DNA of 64,000 nt. Origin: Anaerolineae bacterium (GTDB lineage: Bacteria > Chloroflexota > Anaerolineae > Aggregatilineales > Aggregatilineaceae). Below the pieces are notes generated by a model. The model was not told the origin of the DNA. It searched no databases and saw only the letters and a list, made by a program, of their open reading frames with translations. Shown one piece after another: positions 36,195 to 45,536 of this stretch (positions within the stretch are counted from its first letter, which is position 1; each line of letters begins with the position of its first letter). The stretch covers positions 17,879 through 81,878 of the forward strand of contig JAOSJP010000041.1 of assembly GCA_027494015.1 (NCBI GenBank), given 5' to 3'. A program made the position numbers and the translations under genes.

Positions 36195-37478
36195 CTAGGC
36201 CGACTCGCCGGGCACGACAGGCTCCGTCTCAATCTCAGGCATCTGGAAGTCGAACAGATTTCCCCGACCCGATCCCCGGTTCTGGCGGCCACCGAAGTGC
36301 TTCTCCATGAATGGGTGCTGATCGAGGAACCGCTCCATCTGGCCTCTCCAGTCGAAATTGCGTCCCTGCCCCATGCCGCCCCCGCCGGGCATGTTGCCCC
36401 ACATCTCCGGCCAGCCCTCAAAAGGGTGACCGGGCATCATCATCCCACCCCATAACTGGACGCTGCTGGGGCCGAGCGTCACCTCGATGGCAAGCTCTTC
36501 CTCGCCGCGCCGCACGGTCAGCGTCACTATGTCGCCCTCTTCATAGGCGTACAGGCGATCGTGCAGCGTGCGCTCTTCGTCCACCGCATCGCCATCCACG
36601 GCCAGGATGATGTCATCCGTCTGCAAGCCGGCCTGCGCAGCGGGCGTGTCCTCGTAGACCTCGATGATCAGCGCGCCCTCCGTCACGGGCAGCTCTTTCT
36701 CGGCGGCCAGGTCGGCGTCAATCGTCTGGAAGCTGACGCCAAGCTGCGATGGGCGAGCGGCAGGGATTGAAGGCATCATGCCCTGCCATTCGCCGAACAC
36801 CGCCGCCGGATCAACCGAGATCTCGATCTCTTCGCCGCCGCGCTGCACGGTGAAGACCAGCGCATCGTCATCAAAGCGGAACAGGCGCAGCATCATGCCA
36901 GGCAGATCGGTATCAATCGGCTCGCCATTGATGGCCGTGATCACGTCGCCTTCCTCAAAGCCGGCATCCACCAGCGGCGAGTCCGGGTCAATCGCCTGGA
37001 CGAGCAAGCCCTCGTCGGTGATCTCCAGGTCGAGGCCGAGCAGGTTCAGCGCGCCGCGCAGGGCGGGGCCGGTCTCTGGCACGAGGTTCGTCACGCTGGG
37101 CTGCTCGCCGAGCGCCACCACCACCTCGCGCGAGTCGCCGCGCCAGACGACCGTCAGCGTCACCTCGTCGCCGGGCGCATACGAGCCGATCACGTCCACA
37201 AGCTGTTCAGCCGTCTCGATAGTTGTCTCGTCAACCGCCTGGATTATGTCACCGCGCCGCAGCCCGGCCTCTTCGGCGGGGGAGCCGGGCACGACCATAC
37301 GGACGATCACGCCGTCGTCGCTGTCGGCCACCGAGACCCCCAGCCACGCTTTAGCCTCCGTCTGGACGGCCTGCTCAGCGAGGGGCGTCTGGCTCGCGGC
37401 GCTGGCGCTCAGGGCGCTCAGGCCGCTCAAAGCTAACGCAGCGGTTAGCAGGACGATCAGAGTGCGTTTTTGCAACAT
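36195..37478 (-). CDS. Exported protein with three PDZ domains and no protease domain
   Basis: About 427 residues from ATG 37478, with AGGAGG upstream. Signal peptide MLQKRTLIVLLTAALALSGLSALSASAAS. Three PDZ-like units: AWLGVSVADSDDGVIVRMVVPGSPAEEAGLRRGDII (about 44-125), LGLDLEITDEGLLVQAIDPDSPLVDAGFEEGDVITAING (about 145-235) and LGVSFQTIDADLAAEKELPVTEGALIIEVYEDTPAAQAGLQTDDIILAVDG (about 250-340). The Met/Gly-rich tail (MMMPGHPFEGWPEMWGN) is unusual. No Ser-His-Asp triad is present. It lies just downstream of the kinase/regulator pair and may be their envelope-stress target or sensor partner. Confidence 0.8.
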   Translation of the reverse strand: MLQKRTLIVLLTAALALSGLSALSASAASQTPLAEQAVQTEAKAWLGVSVADSDDGVIVRMVVPGSPAEEAGLRRGDIIQAVDETTIETAEQLVDVIGSYAPGDEVTLTVVWRGDSREVVVALGEQPSVTNLVPETGPALRGALNLLGLDLEITDEGLLVQAIDPDSPLVDAGFEEGDVITAINGEPIDTDLPGMMLRLFRFDDDALVFTVQRGGEEIEISVDPAAVFGEWQGMMPSIPAARPSQLGVSFQTIDADLAAEKELPVTEGALIIEVYEDTPAAQAGLQTDDIILAVDGDAVDEERTLHDRLYAYEEGDIVTLTVRRGEEELAIEVTLGPSSVQLWGGMMMPGHPFEGWPEMWGNMPGGGGMGQGRNFDWRGQMERFLDQHPFMEKHFGGRQNRGSGRGNLFDFQMPEIETEPVVPGESA

Positions 37479-37587
37479 GCCAACTACCTCCTGGGTATAC
37501 ACTCTCCAGCACTATCCGTTAGTGTGCCGCCGATTTGTAAAAACTGTGTAACCCCAACCTGAGAATGCGCTTAGAAATGCGCTGGCC

Positions 37588-39060
37588 TCAGCGCGTGCGG
37601 GGCAGGCGCACCGGGCGCGGGGTGGGGATCGTATCGCGGGCGGGAGCGTAGCGAGTTTGATCTGCGACCAGCGGCAGCCGGATGGTGAAGGTTGATCCGC
37701 TGCCTGGCTCGCTGGTGACCGTGATCTGTCCGCCGTGCGCCTCGGCCAGCCACTTGGCGATGGACAGCCCCAGGCCGGTGCCGCCCTGGGCGCGCGAGCG
37801 CGCCTTGTCCACGCGGTAGAAGCGGTCGAAGACGTGCGACAGGTCTTCGGCGGGGATGCCAATGCCCGTGTCGCTCACATTGACTTCTACCCATTGGCCG
37901 TCGCGCCGCAACCCCAGCGTCACCGTGCCGCCCTGCGGCGTGTACTTCAGCCCGTTGGAGACCAGGTTGAGCAGAAGCTGCTTGATCCGGTCTGGATCGC
38001 CGATGACGCGCGCTGGCTCGACCGGGCCAAGCGTCACAGTCACCGCATCGCTGAGCATACGCGCCTGGTTGAAAACCTCGGCGACGATGGTATCAAGCTC
38101 GACCAGTTGGCGCTCCAGCGGCAAGCGCCCGGCGTCGGCTTTGGCCAGCAGCAGCAGGTCTTCGACCAGGCGCGACATGCGCCGCGCCTCGCCGTCAATG
38201 GCGGCGATGGCTTCCTCGTCGTACCCGAAGCGGCGCATCAGGTCTACGTTGCCGCGAATGGTCGTCAGCGGCGTGCGCATCTCGTGCGAGACATCGGCCA
38301 CGAACCGACGCTGCACATTGAACAACCGCTCCAGCCGGGCCAGCGTTTCGTTGAAGGTTTGCGTGAGCTGGCCCAGCTCGTCGGGCGGCCCGTTGTAGGG
38401 GATGCGCCGTCCGAGGTCGTCGGCGGCGGTGATCTGGCGGGCCGTCTGGGCGATGGTGTCAACGGGTTGCAGCGCGCGCCGGGTCAGGTAATCGCCCATC
38501 AGCAGCGCCGCCAGCATGGTCAGCGCGCCGCCGATCAGCATGATCTTGAGCAGCCGATCAATGGCCGCGTCCATCGTGCGCAGCGATTGCCCGGTCTGAA
38601 TCGCGCCGCGCAGCTCGCCGTTGATCTCCAACGGGACGGTGACCACGCGCAGATGATGGCCGTTGACCGTGACATCGCGCCGGACTTGCAGGGCACCGCT
38701 CAGCGCCCCGGTGTCGAGGGGGCCGGTCAGCCCGAGGCCCAGCAGACTCCACGAATAATCGTAAAGGACCACGCGGTCGCTCGCCGAGTCGCGCAGCCAG
38801 ATCTGCACGTACAGGCCCGGCGTGTCCAGGCTGTTGATACGCATCCGTGTAAGCTCGCTCAGCAGCGGGTTCTGCAACGTGGCCGGGATGGCCCCCAGCA
38901 CCGCTTCCAGGTGCACGTCGTTGGCCGCCTTGAGCAGCGTCTCGTCCACCTGGCGGCGCATCGTCCAGTTGAGCACGCTGAGCGTCGCCGCGCTGAAGAG
39001 CAGCATGGCGATGGCCAGCAGGCTGGCATAGAGGAATGTCAGGCGGGTTCGGATGCTCAT
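37588..39060 (-). CDS. Sensor histidine kinase with HAMP domain
   Basis: 490 residues. Membrane segments are at about 8-30 and 176-196, with an extracytoplasmic sensor of about 145 residues between. HAMP follows (YLTRRALQPVDTIAQTARQIT), then the H box FVADVSHEMRTPLTTIRGNV, N box LVSNGLKYTP, G1 DTGIGIP, F box FYRVDKARSRAQGGTGLGLSI. It autophosphorylates on His and passes phosphate to the regulator at 39381, which lies upstream on the same strand. Confidence 0.92.
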   Translation of the reverse strand: MSIRTRLTFLYASLLAIAMLLFSAATLSVLNWTMRRQVDETLLKAANDVHLEAVLGAIPATLQNPLLSELTRMRINSLDTPGLYVQIWLRDSASDRVVLYDYSWSLLGLGLTGPLDTGALSGALQVRRDVTVNGHHLRVVTVPLEINGELRGAIQTGQSLRTMDAAIDRLLKIMLIGGALTMLAALLMGDYLTRRALQPVDTIAQTARQITAADDLGRRIPYNGPPDELGQLTQTFNETLARLERLFNVQRRFVADVSHEMRTPLTTIRGNVDLMRRFGYDEEAIAAIDGEARRMSRLVEDLLLLAKADAGRLPLERQLVELDTIVAEVFNQARMLSDAVTVTLGPVEPARVIGDPDRIKQLLLNLVSNGLKYTPQGGTVTLGLRRDGQWVEVNVSDTGIGIPAEDLSHVFDRFYRVDKARSRAQGGTGLGLSIAKWLAEAHGGQITVTSEPGSGSTFTIRLPLVADQTRYAPARDTIPTPRPVRLPRTR

Positions 39061-39380
39061 CGAAAACTAACCGGGTTGGGAATGCTCGTGCGCAGCGGCG
39101 CAGTGGCGCGCAGCCTGCGCTCACTCAATTGTAGCATTCAAATGTTAACGCCCCATGAGAGTCCGCTGCGAATCATGGGATTCCCCTGGGGCGCAACGTG
39201 AATGCCCACGCGCGGTATGTAGGAGTGCTGCTCTGCTGCGCCCTGGTTTTCCTCCCCCCGCTCGGCGCTGACGCGCTCAGACACCAGACTTCCGAAGTCT
39301 TCGAGACTTCGGAAGTTTATTCCGGGGCCGAGCGCAGTGAGGCCGGGGGATGAGGTCAACAAAACGGCGTGGTGGTGCCC
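39061..39380. other. Gap between regulator and kinase, with a palindrome nested in a hairpin
   Basis: No gene is seen. A family C hairpin (about 39251-39357) has lost its CCATGCATGG core, replaced by a family A palindrome (39286-39316). A GCTGCTCTGCTGCGCCCTGGTTTT repeat fragment precedes it. The unit splits the two-component operon and could lower kinase expression relative to the regulator. Confidence 0.65.
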
Positions 39381-40061
39381 TCACTCGTCTTCGCGCAGCA
39401 CGTAGCCCACACCGCGCACCGTGTGGATGATGCGCGGCTCGCTTTTCTCTTCGGTCTTCTGGCGCAGATAGCGCACATAGACTTCGATGATGTTGCTCTC
39501 GCCGCCGAAGTCGTAGCCCCACACGCGGTCGAAGATCATCTCGCGGGTCAGCACGCGGCGCGGGTTGCGCATGAACAGCTCCAGCAGCTCGTACTCCTTC
39601 GCCGTCAGGTCAATGTAGCGGTCGCTGCGCTGGGCGCGGTGCGTGCCCGTGTCGAGCGTGAGATCGGCGAACCTGAGCACTTCCGGACGCGACGAAGGCG
39701 CGGCCCGGCGGAACAGGGCGCGGATGCGCGCCAGCAATTCATCGAAATCGAACGGCTTGACCAGATAATCGTCCGCCCCGGCGTCGAGGCCGGTCACGCG
39801 ATCCTGCACGTCTTCCTTCGCGGTGAGCATCAAGATCGGCACATCGCTGGCGGCGCGCAGGCGGCGGCACACTTCCAGCCCGTCCAGGCCCGGCAGCATC
39901 CAGTCGAGAATCACCAGGTCGGGCAATTGCTCGCGCGCCAGTTGCAGACCGCCGGGGCCATCATAAGCCACGTCCACGCGATAGCCCTCGTAGATCAGGC
40001 CGCGCTTGACGAACTGCGCGATGCGCTCTTCGTCTTCGATGACCAGAATTCGCTCTGCCAT
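39381..40061 (-). CDS. OmpR-family response regulator
   Basis: 226 residues. Receiver domain: acidic pair in VIEDEER, phospho-acceptor Asp in [13 protein letters not shown], conserved Thr in ILMLTAKED and Lys in YLVKPFDF. Winged-helix output: [34 protein letters not shown] and [13 protein letters not shown]. It is paired with the kinase at 37588. Confidence 0.94.
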   Translation of the reverse strand: MAERILVIEDEERIAQFVKRGLIYEGYRVDVAYDGPGGLQLAREQLPDLVILDWMLPGLDGLEVCRRLRAASDVPILMLTAKEDVQDRVTGLDAGADDYLVKPFDFDELLARIRALFRRAAPSSRPEVLRFADLTLDTGTHRAQRSDRYIDLTAKEYELLELFMRNPRRVLTREMIFDRVWGYDFGGESNIIEVYVRYLRQKTEEKSEPRIIHTVRGVGYVLREDE

Positions 40062-40074
40062 CGCTGGCGTCCTT

Positions 40075-40215
40075 TCGTTGGTGATTGGTTGTTGGTGATT
40101 GGTTGTTGGTTTTTAGTTTTGGGTGGCTGGTGGTTAGCAGCTACAGGGTCCCGCCTTGCCAACGACCAACAACCAAAAACCACCAACCAACAACCACCAA
40201 CCAACAACCAACAGC
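40075..40215. repeat. GATTGGTTGTTGGT hairpin element
   Basis: Tandem GATTGGTTGTTGGT units followed by ACCAACAACCA units, with a conserved loop (CAGCTACAGGGTCCCGCCTTG). It is related to 2060-2155 and 25180-25262. It lies between the regulator and the propeller gene. Confidence 0.65.
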
Positions 40216-41952
40216 CTACCGCCCCGCCCAGCGCACGTCGCTGACCGGCCCCGCCGTCCGCACCTGGATCATCTGGCCGGTGATCATATCCAGCAGAACA
40301 AGATTCCCGGCGGCGCGCCCATCCTCGCCATAGGTCATCCCGCGCAGCCCGGCCACGACGACCGGCTCACCTTGCCCGGCCACGCCAAGCTGCGGCGCGC
40401 TGGCAAACCCGCCCGCTCCTACGGCCAGCGGCGCGTAGCGGCCATCGAGCGCGGGGGCAGCCAGCACGCGCAGGTACTGCGGGCCGATCTCCGCTGAGGT
40501 GGCGACCAGCGCGTACCAGACCGCGGCCTCGCCCCGGCGCACGTCCAGCACAGCGGTGCCGCTCGCCAGCAGCTCGCGCGGTGGCGTTTCCGCTGGCGCT
40601 GCCGGGTCCAGCAGGAAGAGGCCCGGCGTCTGGTAGCCCCACCCCGAAGCCCAGGTCAGCACGCGCCCGTCGCCGCTCCAGGCGGCCTCGCCCGCGACGA
40701 CAGTCGCCATGAAAAGCTCCGCGCCCGTGCCCGCATCGAGCACCGCGAAGGTCATTCCCTCCCAGAAACCCACGCCGACCAGCAGCCGCGCCCCATCAGG
40801 ACTCCACTGCGGGTCGAAGTACGCGCGCACTTCGTCGGGCGGGACGTTCTCGGCGAAGAGCACGTTCTGCGCGATCAGGCGCGGCGGGCTGCTCCCGTCC
40901 GCTGACGCCACCCACAGCCCGCGCCCATCGTGATAGGCGAGGCGCGCCCCATCCGGACTCCAGGCCGGCTGCGGGGGCCGGACGCCGCCTTCGAGGGTGG
41001 CCAGGCTGCGCTGCTCCGTCCCATCGAGGCGGGCGACGACCAGCGCGCTCCCGCTCGCGTAGGCAATCCGATCGCCGGACAGCGCGAGACCGTAACCGGT
41101 CACAGGGGCGACGGCGGCGGTGAGCGCCTGCGGCGGCTCGCCCGTCCGCGCCAGCCGCCAGACCTGCGCCACGCCCGCCGCATCCGCCGCCAGGAAGGTC
41201 AGGTCGGCGGGCAGGGCAATGATGCCGTCAGGAGCTTCCAACAGCGGCGGTGGGAACGGACCCCAGTCGAAGGCCAGCGCCCCGGCGGTGCCCGGCACCA
41301 CGACGTTGCCATCGCGCACGACGCCCGCCGTCGCCAGGTAGGAGGGCACGGGCGGCTGCGGGCGCGCAGGAGCATCTGGCGCAGCCGCCAGCGCCCACGC
41401 GCCCTGCGTGCCGCTGATGCGCGTGGCATTCCCGCTCGCGTCGCTGGCGATCAGGGTGAGGGGGTCGGCCCAATACAGCTCGATCCAGGGGCCTTGCACC
41501 GTGCTGAACAGCGGCGTGCCGTACTCTCCCGTGCCCAGCTCCGCGATGCGCACTCCGCCGGGCACGAGGTAGGCGATGCGCCCTGTGTCCGGCGACCAGG
41601 CGATAGTCTGCGCCGGGCCGCTGTCCGGGGGCGGGTCGTCGGTGAACTCCAACACATAGCCGCTCTGGCCAGCCAGTTGCGCCACGACGACGAGATTGTT
41701 GGCGGGCGTGCGGTAAACAAGCCACTCGCCATCCGGGGCGATGTCAAAATCAGCGATGGGCTGACCGGGGCTGGAAAGCACCGTCTGGCCGCCGTTGGTC
41801 GGGTCTACGTAGATCAGATCGTGCTGCGAGGTGAGGATGTACAGCGGCGCGGGCAGGGGGAACGCTCCTTCCTGCGCGCGCGCCAGGGCGACGGGCATCG
41901 CTGCCAGCGCCACCAGACTCACCATCACCGCCAGCCGGAGAAGTCGGGTCAT
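40216..41952 (-). CDS. Exported beta-propeller protein, TolB-like
   Basis: 578 residues with a signal peptide (MTRLLRLAVMVSLVALAAMPVALARAQEG). Repeated propeller blades: DIAPDGEWLVYRT, WSPDTGRIAYLVPGG, WSPDGARLAYHDGRG, WSPDGARLLVGVGF. It is exported and probably binds envelope or extracellular partners; the specific role is unknown. It is similar in style to the propeller half of the fusion at 32909. Confidence 0.75.
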   Translation of the reverse strand: MTRLLRLAVMVSLVALAAMPVALARAQEGAFPLPAPLYILTSQHDLIYVDPTNGGQTVLSSPGQPIADFDIAPDGEWLVYRTPANNLVVVAQLAGQSGYVLEFTDDPPPDSGPAQTIAWSPDTGRIAYLVPGGVRIAELGTGEYGTPLFSTVQGPWIELYWADPLTLIASDASGNATRISGTQGAWALAAAPDAPARPQPPVPSYLATAGVVRDGNVVVPGTAGALAFDWGPFPPPLLEAPDGIIALPADLTFLAADAAGVAQVWRLARTGEPPQALTAAVAPVTGYGLALSGDRIAYASGSALVVARLDGTEQRSLATLEGGVRPPQPAWSPDGARLAYHDGRGLWVASADGSSPPRLIAQNVLFAENVPPDEVRAYFDPQWSPDGARLLVGVGFWEGMTFAVLDAGTGAELFMATVVAGEAAWSGDGRVLTWASGWGYQTPGLFLLDPAAPAETPPRELLASGTAVLDVRRGEAAVWYALVATSAEIGPQYLRVLAAPALDGRYAPLAVGAGGFASAPQLGVAGQGEPVVVAGLRGMTYGEDGRAAGNLVLLDMITGQMIQVRTAGPVSDVRWAGR

Positions 41953-42287
41953 GGGCGTCTCTCGTTTCGTGCCGTCCGCGCTGCTGTGCAGTATAGCAGC
42001 GAACCGTCGCCCGCTACCAGTGTGGGTTCAGCCAGGGGTGCTTCCCCAAATTGTGGCGAGTCTGATGTGCGCAGGGGCGCTGCGCTGTGTCACCCGCTGA
42101 TGAAATTTGCCATTCAACACAGGTAACGCACACTGAGTAGGGGAGGGTTTGCAAACCCTCCCCTACGGGCAGGTTACCGATCATGATCGTCAAATCTCAT
42201 TAGGGCGTAGAATACGAAGCCGGACTTCCGAAGTTTGCGGAAACTTCGGAAGTCTCTTTGTGCGCAACGCCCCCGGCTCTTTCTGCG
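41953..42287. other. Repeat-bearing intergenic region
   Basis: No gene is seen. It contains a fragment matching the right terminal repeat of the 257-bp element (TGTCACCCGCTG at about 42090), a 30-bp family B palindrome variant at 42137-42166 and a family A palindrome at 42222-42255. Confidence 0.6.
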
Positions 42288-42734
42288 CTACTCGTCGTCG
42301 CCGCCCAGGGCAGCCCCAGCTCCCAGCGCGCCCATGCCGCCCAGGGCTGGGCCGCCGGCCAGGCCCTCATCGCCCAGATCGGGCATAGAGGCTTCGATGT
42401 CCTCCGGGCTGTCGCCGCGCTCCAGCCGCCCGACGACCTCCTCGAATTCCGGCCCCATGTCCTCGCCCATCTCCTCGCTCATCTCGCGCAGCAGCCGGCC
42501 CATCGCGCGCGGATCGGATTCGTCGAGGTCATCGAACGCGCTGTCATCCGCATCATCGGACATCAGCCGGGCGATGGGCGAGCGCCGGATAGCAACGCGC
42601 GAGATCAGCCGGGTCAGGTTGGTGCTGTGGCAGCGCGGGCAGGTGTGCGTCGCTGCGTCGTAGTCGGCATACGTCTTGTACGTCAGTGCGACCTTGCGCC
42701 CGCAGTCGTTGCAGCGGAATTCGTAGACTGGCAT
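42288..42734 (-). CDS. FmdB-family zinc ribbon protein
   Basis: 148 residues. MPVYEFRCNDCGRKVAL and HTCPRCHSTNLTRLIS form the CxxC...CxxC zinc ribbon typical of FmdB-like regulators. After it lies an acidic region (DDADDSAFDDLDESDPRAM) with a helix and a Gly/Ala-rich tail. The tail is longer than in most family members. The function is unproven; a regulatory or assembly role is assumed for the family. Confidence 0.85.
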   Translation of the reverse strand: MPVYEFRCNDCGRKVALTYKTYADYDAATHTCPRCHSTNLTRLISRVAIRRSPIARLMSDDADDSAFDDLDESDPRAMGRLLREMSEEMGEDMGPEFEEVVGRLERGDSPEDIEASMPDLGDEGLAGGPALGGMGALGAGAALGGDDE

Positions 42735-42962
42735 TCACTCACCCCCATCAGGTATGTCACCCGGACAGATTATCACGCCCTGGCGAAGTGTCAAGGGATG
42801 CGTTGGGCGAGCCACACCAGTCCCCACAACTGCCCCGCGACTCCCGTTGGGGTGCGTGCAAAACCTGCCAGGTAAGGGCGCTGCTCTGCTGCGCCCTGGT
42901 TTACCTCACCCCCGCTCGGCACTCACGCGCCTCGCTGCTTATCTCCCGCACCCCCGTTGGGG

Positions 42963-43154
42963 CCCACGAACGAGTTGTCAGGTAATTGTCGAAGGCCCCC
43001 ATCCCCCGGCCCCTTCCCCCAGCAAAGCCAGGGGAAGGGGTGAGCGGCTTGCCAGATCGTCCCCCTCTCTAGCTCGGCTGGAGAGGGGAAGGCAGGGGGA
43101 GAGGCCTTCAGCGAGCATTCCCGAACTTCCCCTGGCGACAGGTTGCTCGTGGCC
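42963..43154. repeat. ~190-bp terminal-inverted-repeat element (family D), copy 2
   Basis: It is in the same orientation as 5628-5817, from CCACGAACGAGTTGTCAGG to GCGACAGGTTGCTCGTGG. It ends 17 bases before the -35 box of the next operon. Confidence 0.75.
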
Positions 43155-43171
43155 CCTCCCGTTGGCCGCTA

Positions 43172-43199
43172 TTGACAGCCCCTACCCCCTCTGTATAAT
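43172..43199 (+). promoter_or_regulatory. Consensus sigma-70 promoter
   Basis: TTGACA (43172-43177), 16-base spacer, TATAAT (43194-43199): both hexamers are perfect. It drives the carbamoyltransferase cluster with a leader of about 70 bases that can form two hairpins. Confidence 0.85.
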
Positions 43200-43274
43200 G
43201 TCCCTACACGCCAGGAACAGCCCATCCCTTGCGGGTGGGTACCGCCCTGTTTCCAGGGCGCGACGAGGAACTTC

Positions 43275-43508
43275 ATGGGGTCTGAGCTGCGTCGTATTGC
43301 CTGGAATCGCTGGAAGATCATCGGGGAAGCGTTCGGCGATTTTCAGGCTCGCTTGTTCGCCGTGCTGTTCTACAGCACGATTTTTGTGCCGTTTGCGCTC
43401 GGCGTGCGCCTGCTGAGCGATCCGCTGCGCACCCGCAAGCCGCCCACTGCCTGGATTGAGCGCGCGCCGGTCGGCCACAGCCCCGACGAAGCGCGGAGGC
43501 AGTTCTAG
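43275..43508 (+). CDS. Small membrane protein preceding carbamoyltransferase
   Basis: 77 residues. A basic N-terminus (MGSELRRIAWNRWKIIGEAFGDFQ), one membrane helix (LFAVLFYSTIFVPFALGVRLL) and a polar tail. Its stop touches the carbamoyltransferase start, so they are co-translated. Small membrane proteins of this kind occur beside carbamoyltransferase genes in polysaccharide and secondary-metabolite clusters; it may anchor the enzyme. Confidence 0.75.
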   Translation: MGSELRRIAWNRWKIIGEAFGDFQARLFAVLFYSTIFVPFALGVRLLSDPLRTRKPPTAWIERAPVGHSPDEARRQF

Positions 43509-45305
43509 ATGGACATCCTGGGCGTCTCCTGCTTTTATCATGACGCGGCAGCAGCCCTGCTGCGCGACGGCCAGATCGTCGCCGCCACCATGGAAGAGCG
43601 GCTCACGCGCAAAAAGCACGACAACGGCTTCCCCGCCCGCGCCATTGACTTCTGCCTGGAACAAGGGGGCATCAAAGGGCCAGACCTCGACTACGTGGTC
43701 TTCTATGAGAAGCCGATGGTCAAGGTCGGGCGCATCCTGCAGACCGCGCTGGGCACCTTCCCCCGCTCGTGGGACTTCTGGCGCGAGGCGGTGACGGCCT
43801 ACGTCAGCGAGAAGTTCTGGATCAAGAGCCTGCTCCAGCACCATCTGGGCGTGCGCCCGGAGCAAATCCTGTTCTGCGATCATCACATGTCGCACGCGGC
43901 CAGCGCCTTTTTCGCCTCGCCGTTCGACGAGGCCGCCGTGATCACCGTAGACGGCGTCGGCGAGTGGACGACGACGACGATGGGCATGGCGCGCGGCACC
44001 TGGGACGGGGGCGGCGAGAGCGCGATTGACCTGTTCTGGGAGCAGCGCTTCCCGCACTCCATCGGCCTGCTCTACTCCGCCTTCACGGCCTTCCTGGGCT
44101 TTCACGTCAACGACGGCGAGTACAAAGTCATGGGCATGGCCCCCTATGGCGAGCCAACCTACGTGGACGAGGTGCGCAAGCTGATCAGCATCCACGACGA
44201 CGGCAGCTTCGCCCTCAACATGGACTACTTCGCCTACCACCACTCGGCTTCGCGCAGCTTCAACGGCAAGTTCGTCAACCTGTTCGGCGAGCCGCGGATG
44301 CACAGCGATGATTTCTTCACGGCCAAGAGCGCCCCGCACCGCGCGGGCGAGACCGAAACCGTGCGCCGCAACCAGCACTACGCCGACATCGCCCGCAGCA
44401 TCCAGCAGGTGACCGAAGAGGCGCTGCTGGCCATGGCCAACGCCCTGCACCGCCAGACCGGGGCCAGAAACCTGGTCATGGCCGGCGGGGTGGCGTTGAA
44501 CAGCGTGGCCAACTTCCGCCTGTTCAGCGAGACGCCGTTCGAGGATGTCTACATCCAGCCCGCCGCCGGCGACGATGGCGGCGCGCTCGGCGCGGCGTTG
44601 TGGGCCTACCACGTCGTGCTGGGCCAGCCGCGCAAGCTGGTGATGAGCGATGCCTACCTGGGGCAGCAGTTCACCAACGCCGAGATTCGCGCCTTCTTCG
44701 ATGCGGAGGGCATTCCCTACGAGGAGTACGAGGACGACGATAAACTGCTCGACCGCGTGGTGGAGGAGATTCTCGACCAGAAGGTGGTCGGCCTGTTCCA
44801 GGGCCGCTACGAGTGGGGGCCGCGCGCGCTGGGCAACCGCAGCATCCTGGCCGACCCGCGCCGCGCCGAGATGAAGGACATCATCAACACCAAGATCAAG
44901 TTCCGCGAGCCGTTCCGCCCGTTCGCGCCGGTGGTGCTGCAAGAGCGCGCCGCTGAGTTCTTCGACTACCCCAACGTCGAGACGAACATGCTGCCGCGCT
45001 TCATGCTGGCCGTCAGCCCGGTCAAGCCAGACAAGCTCGACGTGGCCCAAGCGACGACGCACGAGGGCGGCACCGGTCGCCTGCAAACCATTGACCGGCA
45101 GACGAACCCGCGCTATTACGAGCTGGTGCGCCGCTTCGGCGAAGCGACGGGCGTGCCGATCCTGGTCAATACATCGTTCAACCTGCGCGGCGAGCCGATT
45201 GTCAGCTCGCCCGCCAACGCCTGGTGGACCTTCAGCCACAGCGAGATTGACTGGCTGATGATCGGGTCCTTCCTGGTCGGTAAAGACGCAAAGCAGAGGT
45301 CATAA
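43509..45305 (+). CDS. Carbamoyltransferase, NodU/TobZ family
   Basis: 598 residues. The N-terminal domain starts MDILGVSCFYHDAAAALLRDGQIVAATMEERLTRKKHD and has the HHMSHA motif (FCDHHMSHAASAFF) that forms carbamoyl-adenylate, and VITVDGVGEWTT. The C-terminal domain carries QGRYEWGPRALGNRSILADPRRAEMKDIIN and ends with the FNLRGEPIVSSP region. It moves a carbamoyl group from carbamoyl phosphate, via ATP, to a sugar or glycan hydroxyl. Acceptor unknown. Confidence 0.92.
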   Translation: MDILGVSCFYHDAAAALLRDGQIVAATMEERLTRKKHDNGFPARAIDFCLEQGGIKGPDLDYVVFYEKPMVKVGRILQTALGTFPRSWDFWREAVTAYVSEKFWIKSLLQHHLGVRPEQILFCDHHMSHAASAFFASPFDEAAVITVDGVGEWTTTTMGMARGTWDGGGESAIDLFWEQRFPHSIGLLYSAFTAFLGFHVNDGEYKVMGMAPYGEPTYVDEVRKLISIHDDGSFALNMDYFAYHHSASRSFNGKFVNLFGEPRMHSDDFFTAKSAPHRAGETETVRRNQHYADIARSIQQVTEEALLAMANALHRQTGARNLVMAGGVALNSVANFRLFSETPFEDVYIQPAAGDDGGALGAALWAYHVVLGQPRKLVMSDAYLGQQFTNAEIRAFFDAEGIPYEEYEDDDKLLDRVVEEILDQKVVGLFQGRYEWGPRALGNRSILADPRRAEMKDIINTKIKFREPFRPFAPVVLQERAAEFFDYPNVETNMLPRFMLAVSPVKPDKLDVAQATTHEGGTGRLQTIDRQTNPRYYELVRRFGEATGVPILVNTSFNLRGEPIVSSPANAWWTFSHSEIDWLMIGSFLVGKDAKQRS

Positions 45306-45307
45306 CC

Positions 45308-45523
45308 ATGTCCCAACCGTCCACGCCTCACACCGGCAAGCGTCCGGGTGCGCTCAGCGGGCTGAAGACCCGCCTGGGCATCCTGGGCGAGTTGTTCTCG
45401 TTCCTGTGGGCCGCCAAGATGTGGTGGCTGATCCCGATGATTATCGCCCTGATGGCTTTCGCGCTGCTGATCGTGCTCGGCTCGGCGAGCGGCGGCGGCC
45501 CGCTGATCTACACGCTGTTCTAG
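45308..45523 (+). CDS. DUF5989-type small membrane protein
   Basis: 71 residues. GLKTRLGILGELFSFLWAAKMWWLIPMIIALMAFALLIVLG followed by a short GPLIYTLF end is the usual form of DUF5989 proteins, which commonly follow carbamoyltransferases. One membrane helix. It starts two bases after the carbamoyltransferase stop. Confidence 0.8.
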   Translation: MSQPSTPHTGKRPGALSGLKTRLGILGELFSFLWAAKMWWLIPMIIALMAFALLIVLGSASGGGPLIYTLF

Positions 45524-45536
45524 GAGAGCGCAAGCC

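Larger units (their letters stand above)
42735..43274. other. Intergenic region with MITE copy and carbamoyltransferase promoter
   Basis: No gene is seen. Half of a family C hairpin (about 42899-42955) is followed by the ~190-bp family D element (42963-43154), then the promoter at 43172. The leader holds CCCATCCC-TTGC-GGGTGGG and GCCCTGTTTCCAGGGC hairpins before the first start. Confidence 0.65.

Noticed and set aside
43182..45239. 685-residue minus-strand frame opposite the carbamoyltransferase
   Set aside because: It has the composition of antisense shadow and no start signal; the plus strand carries the carbamoyltransferase motifs, promoter and terminator.
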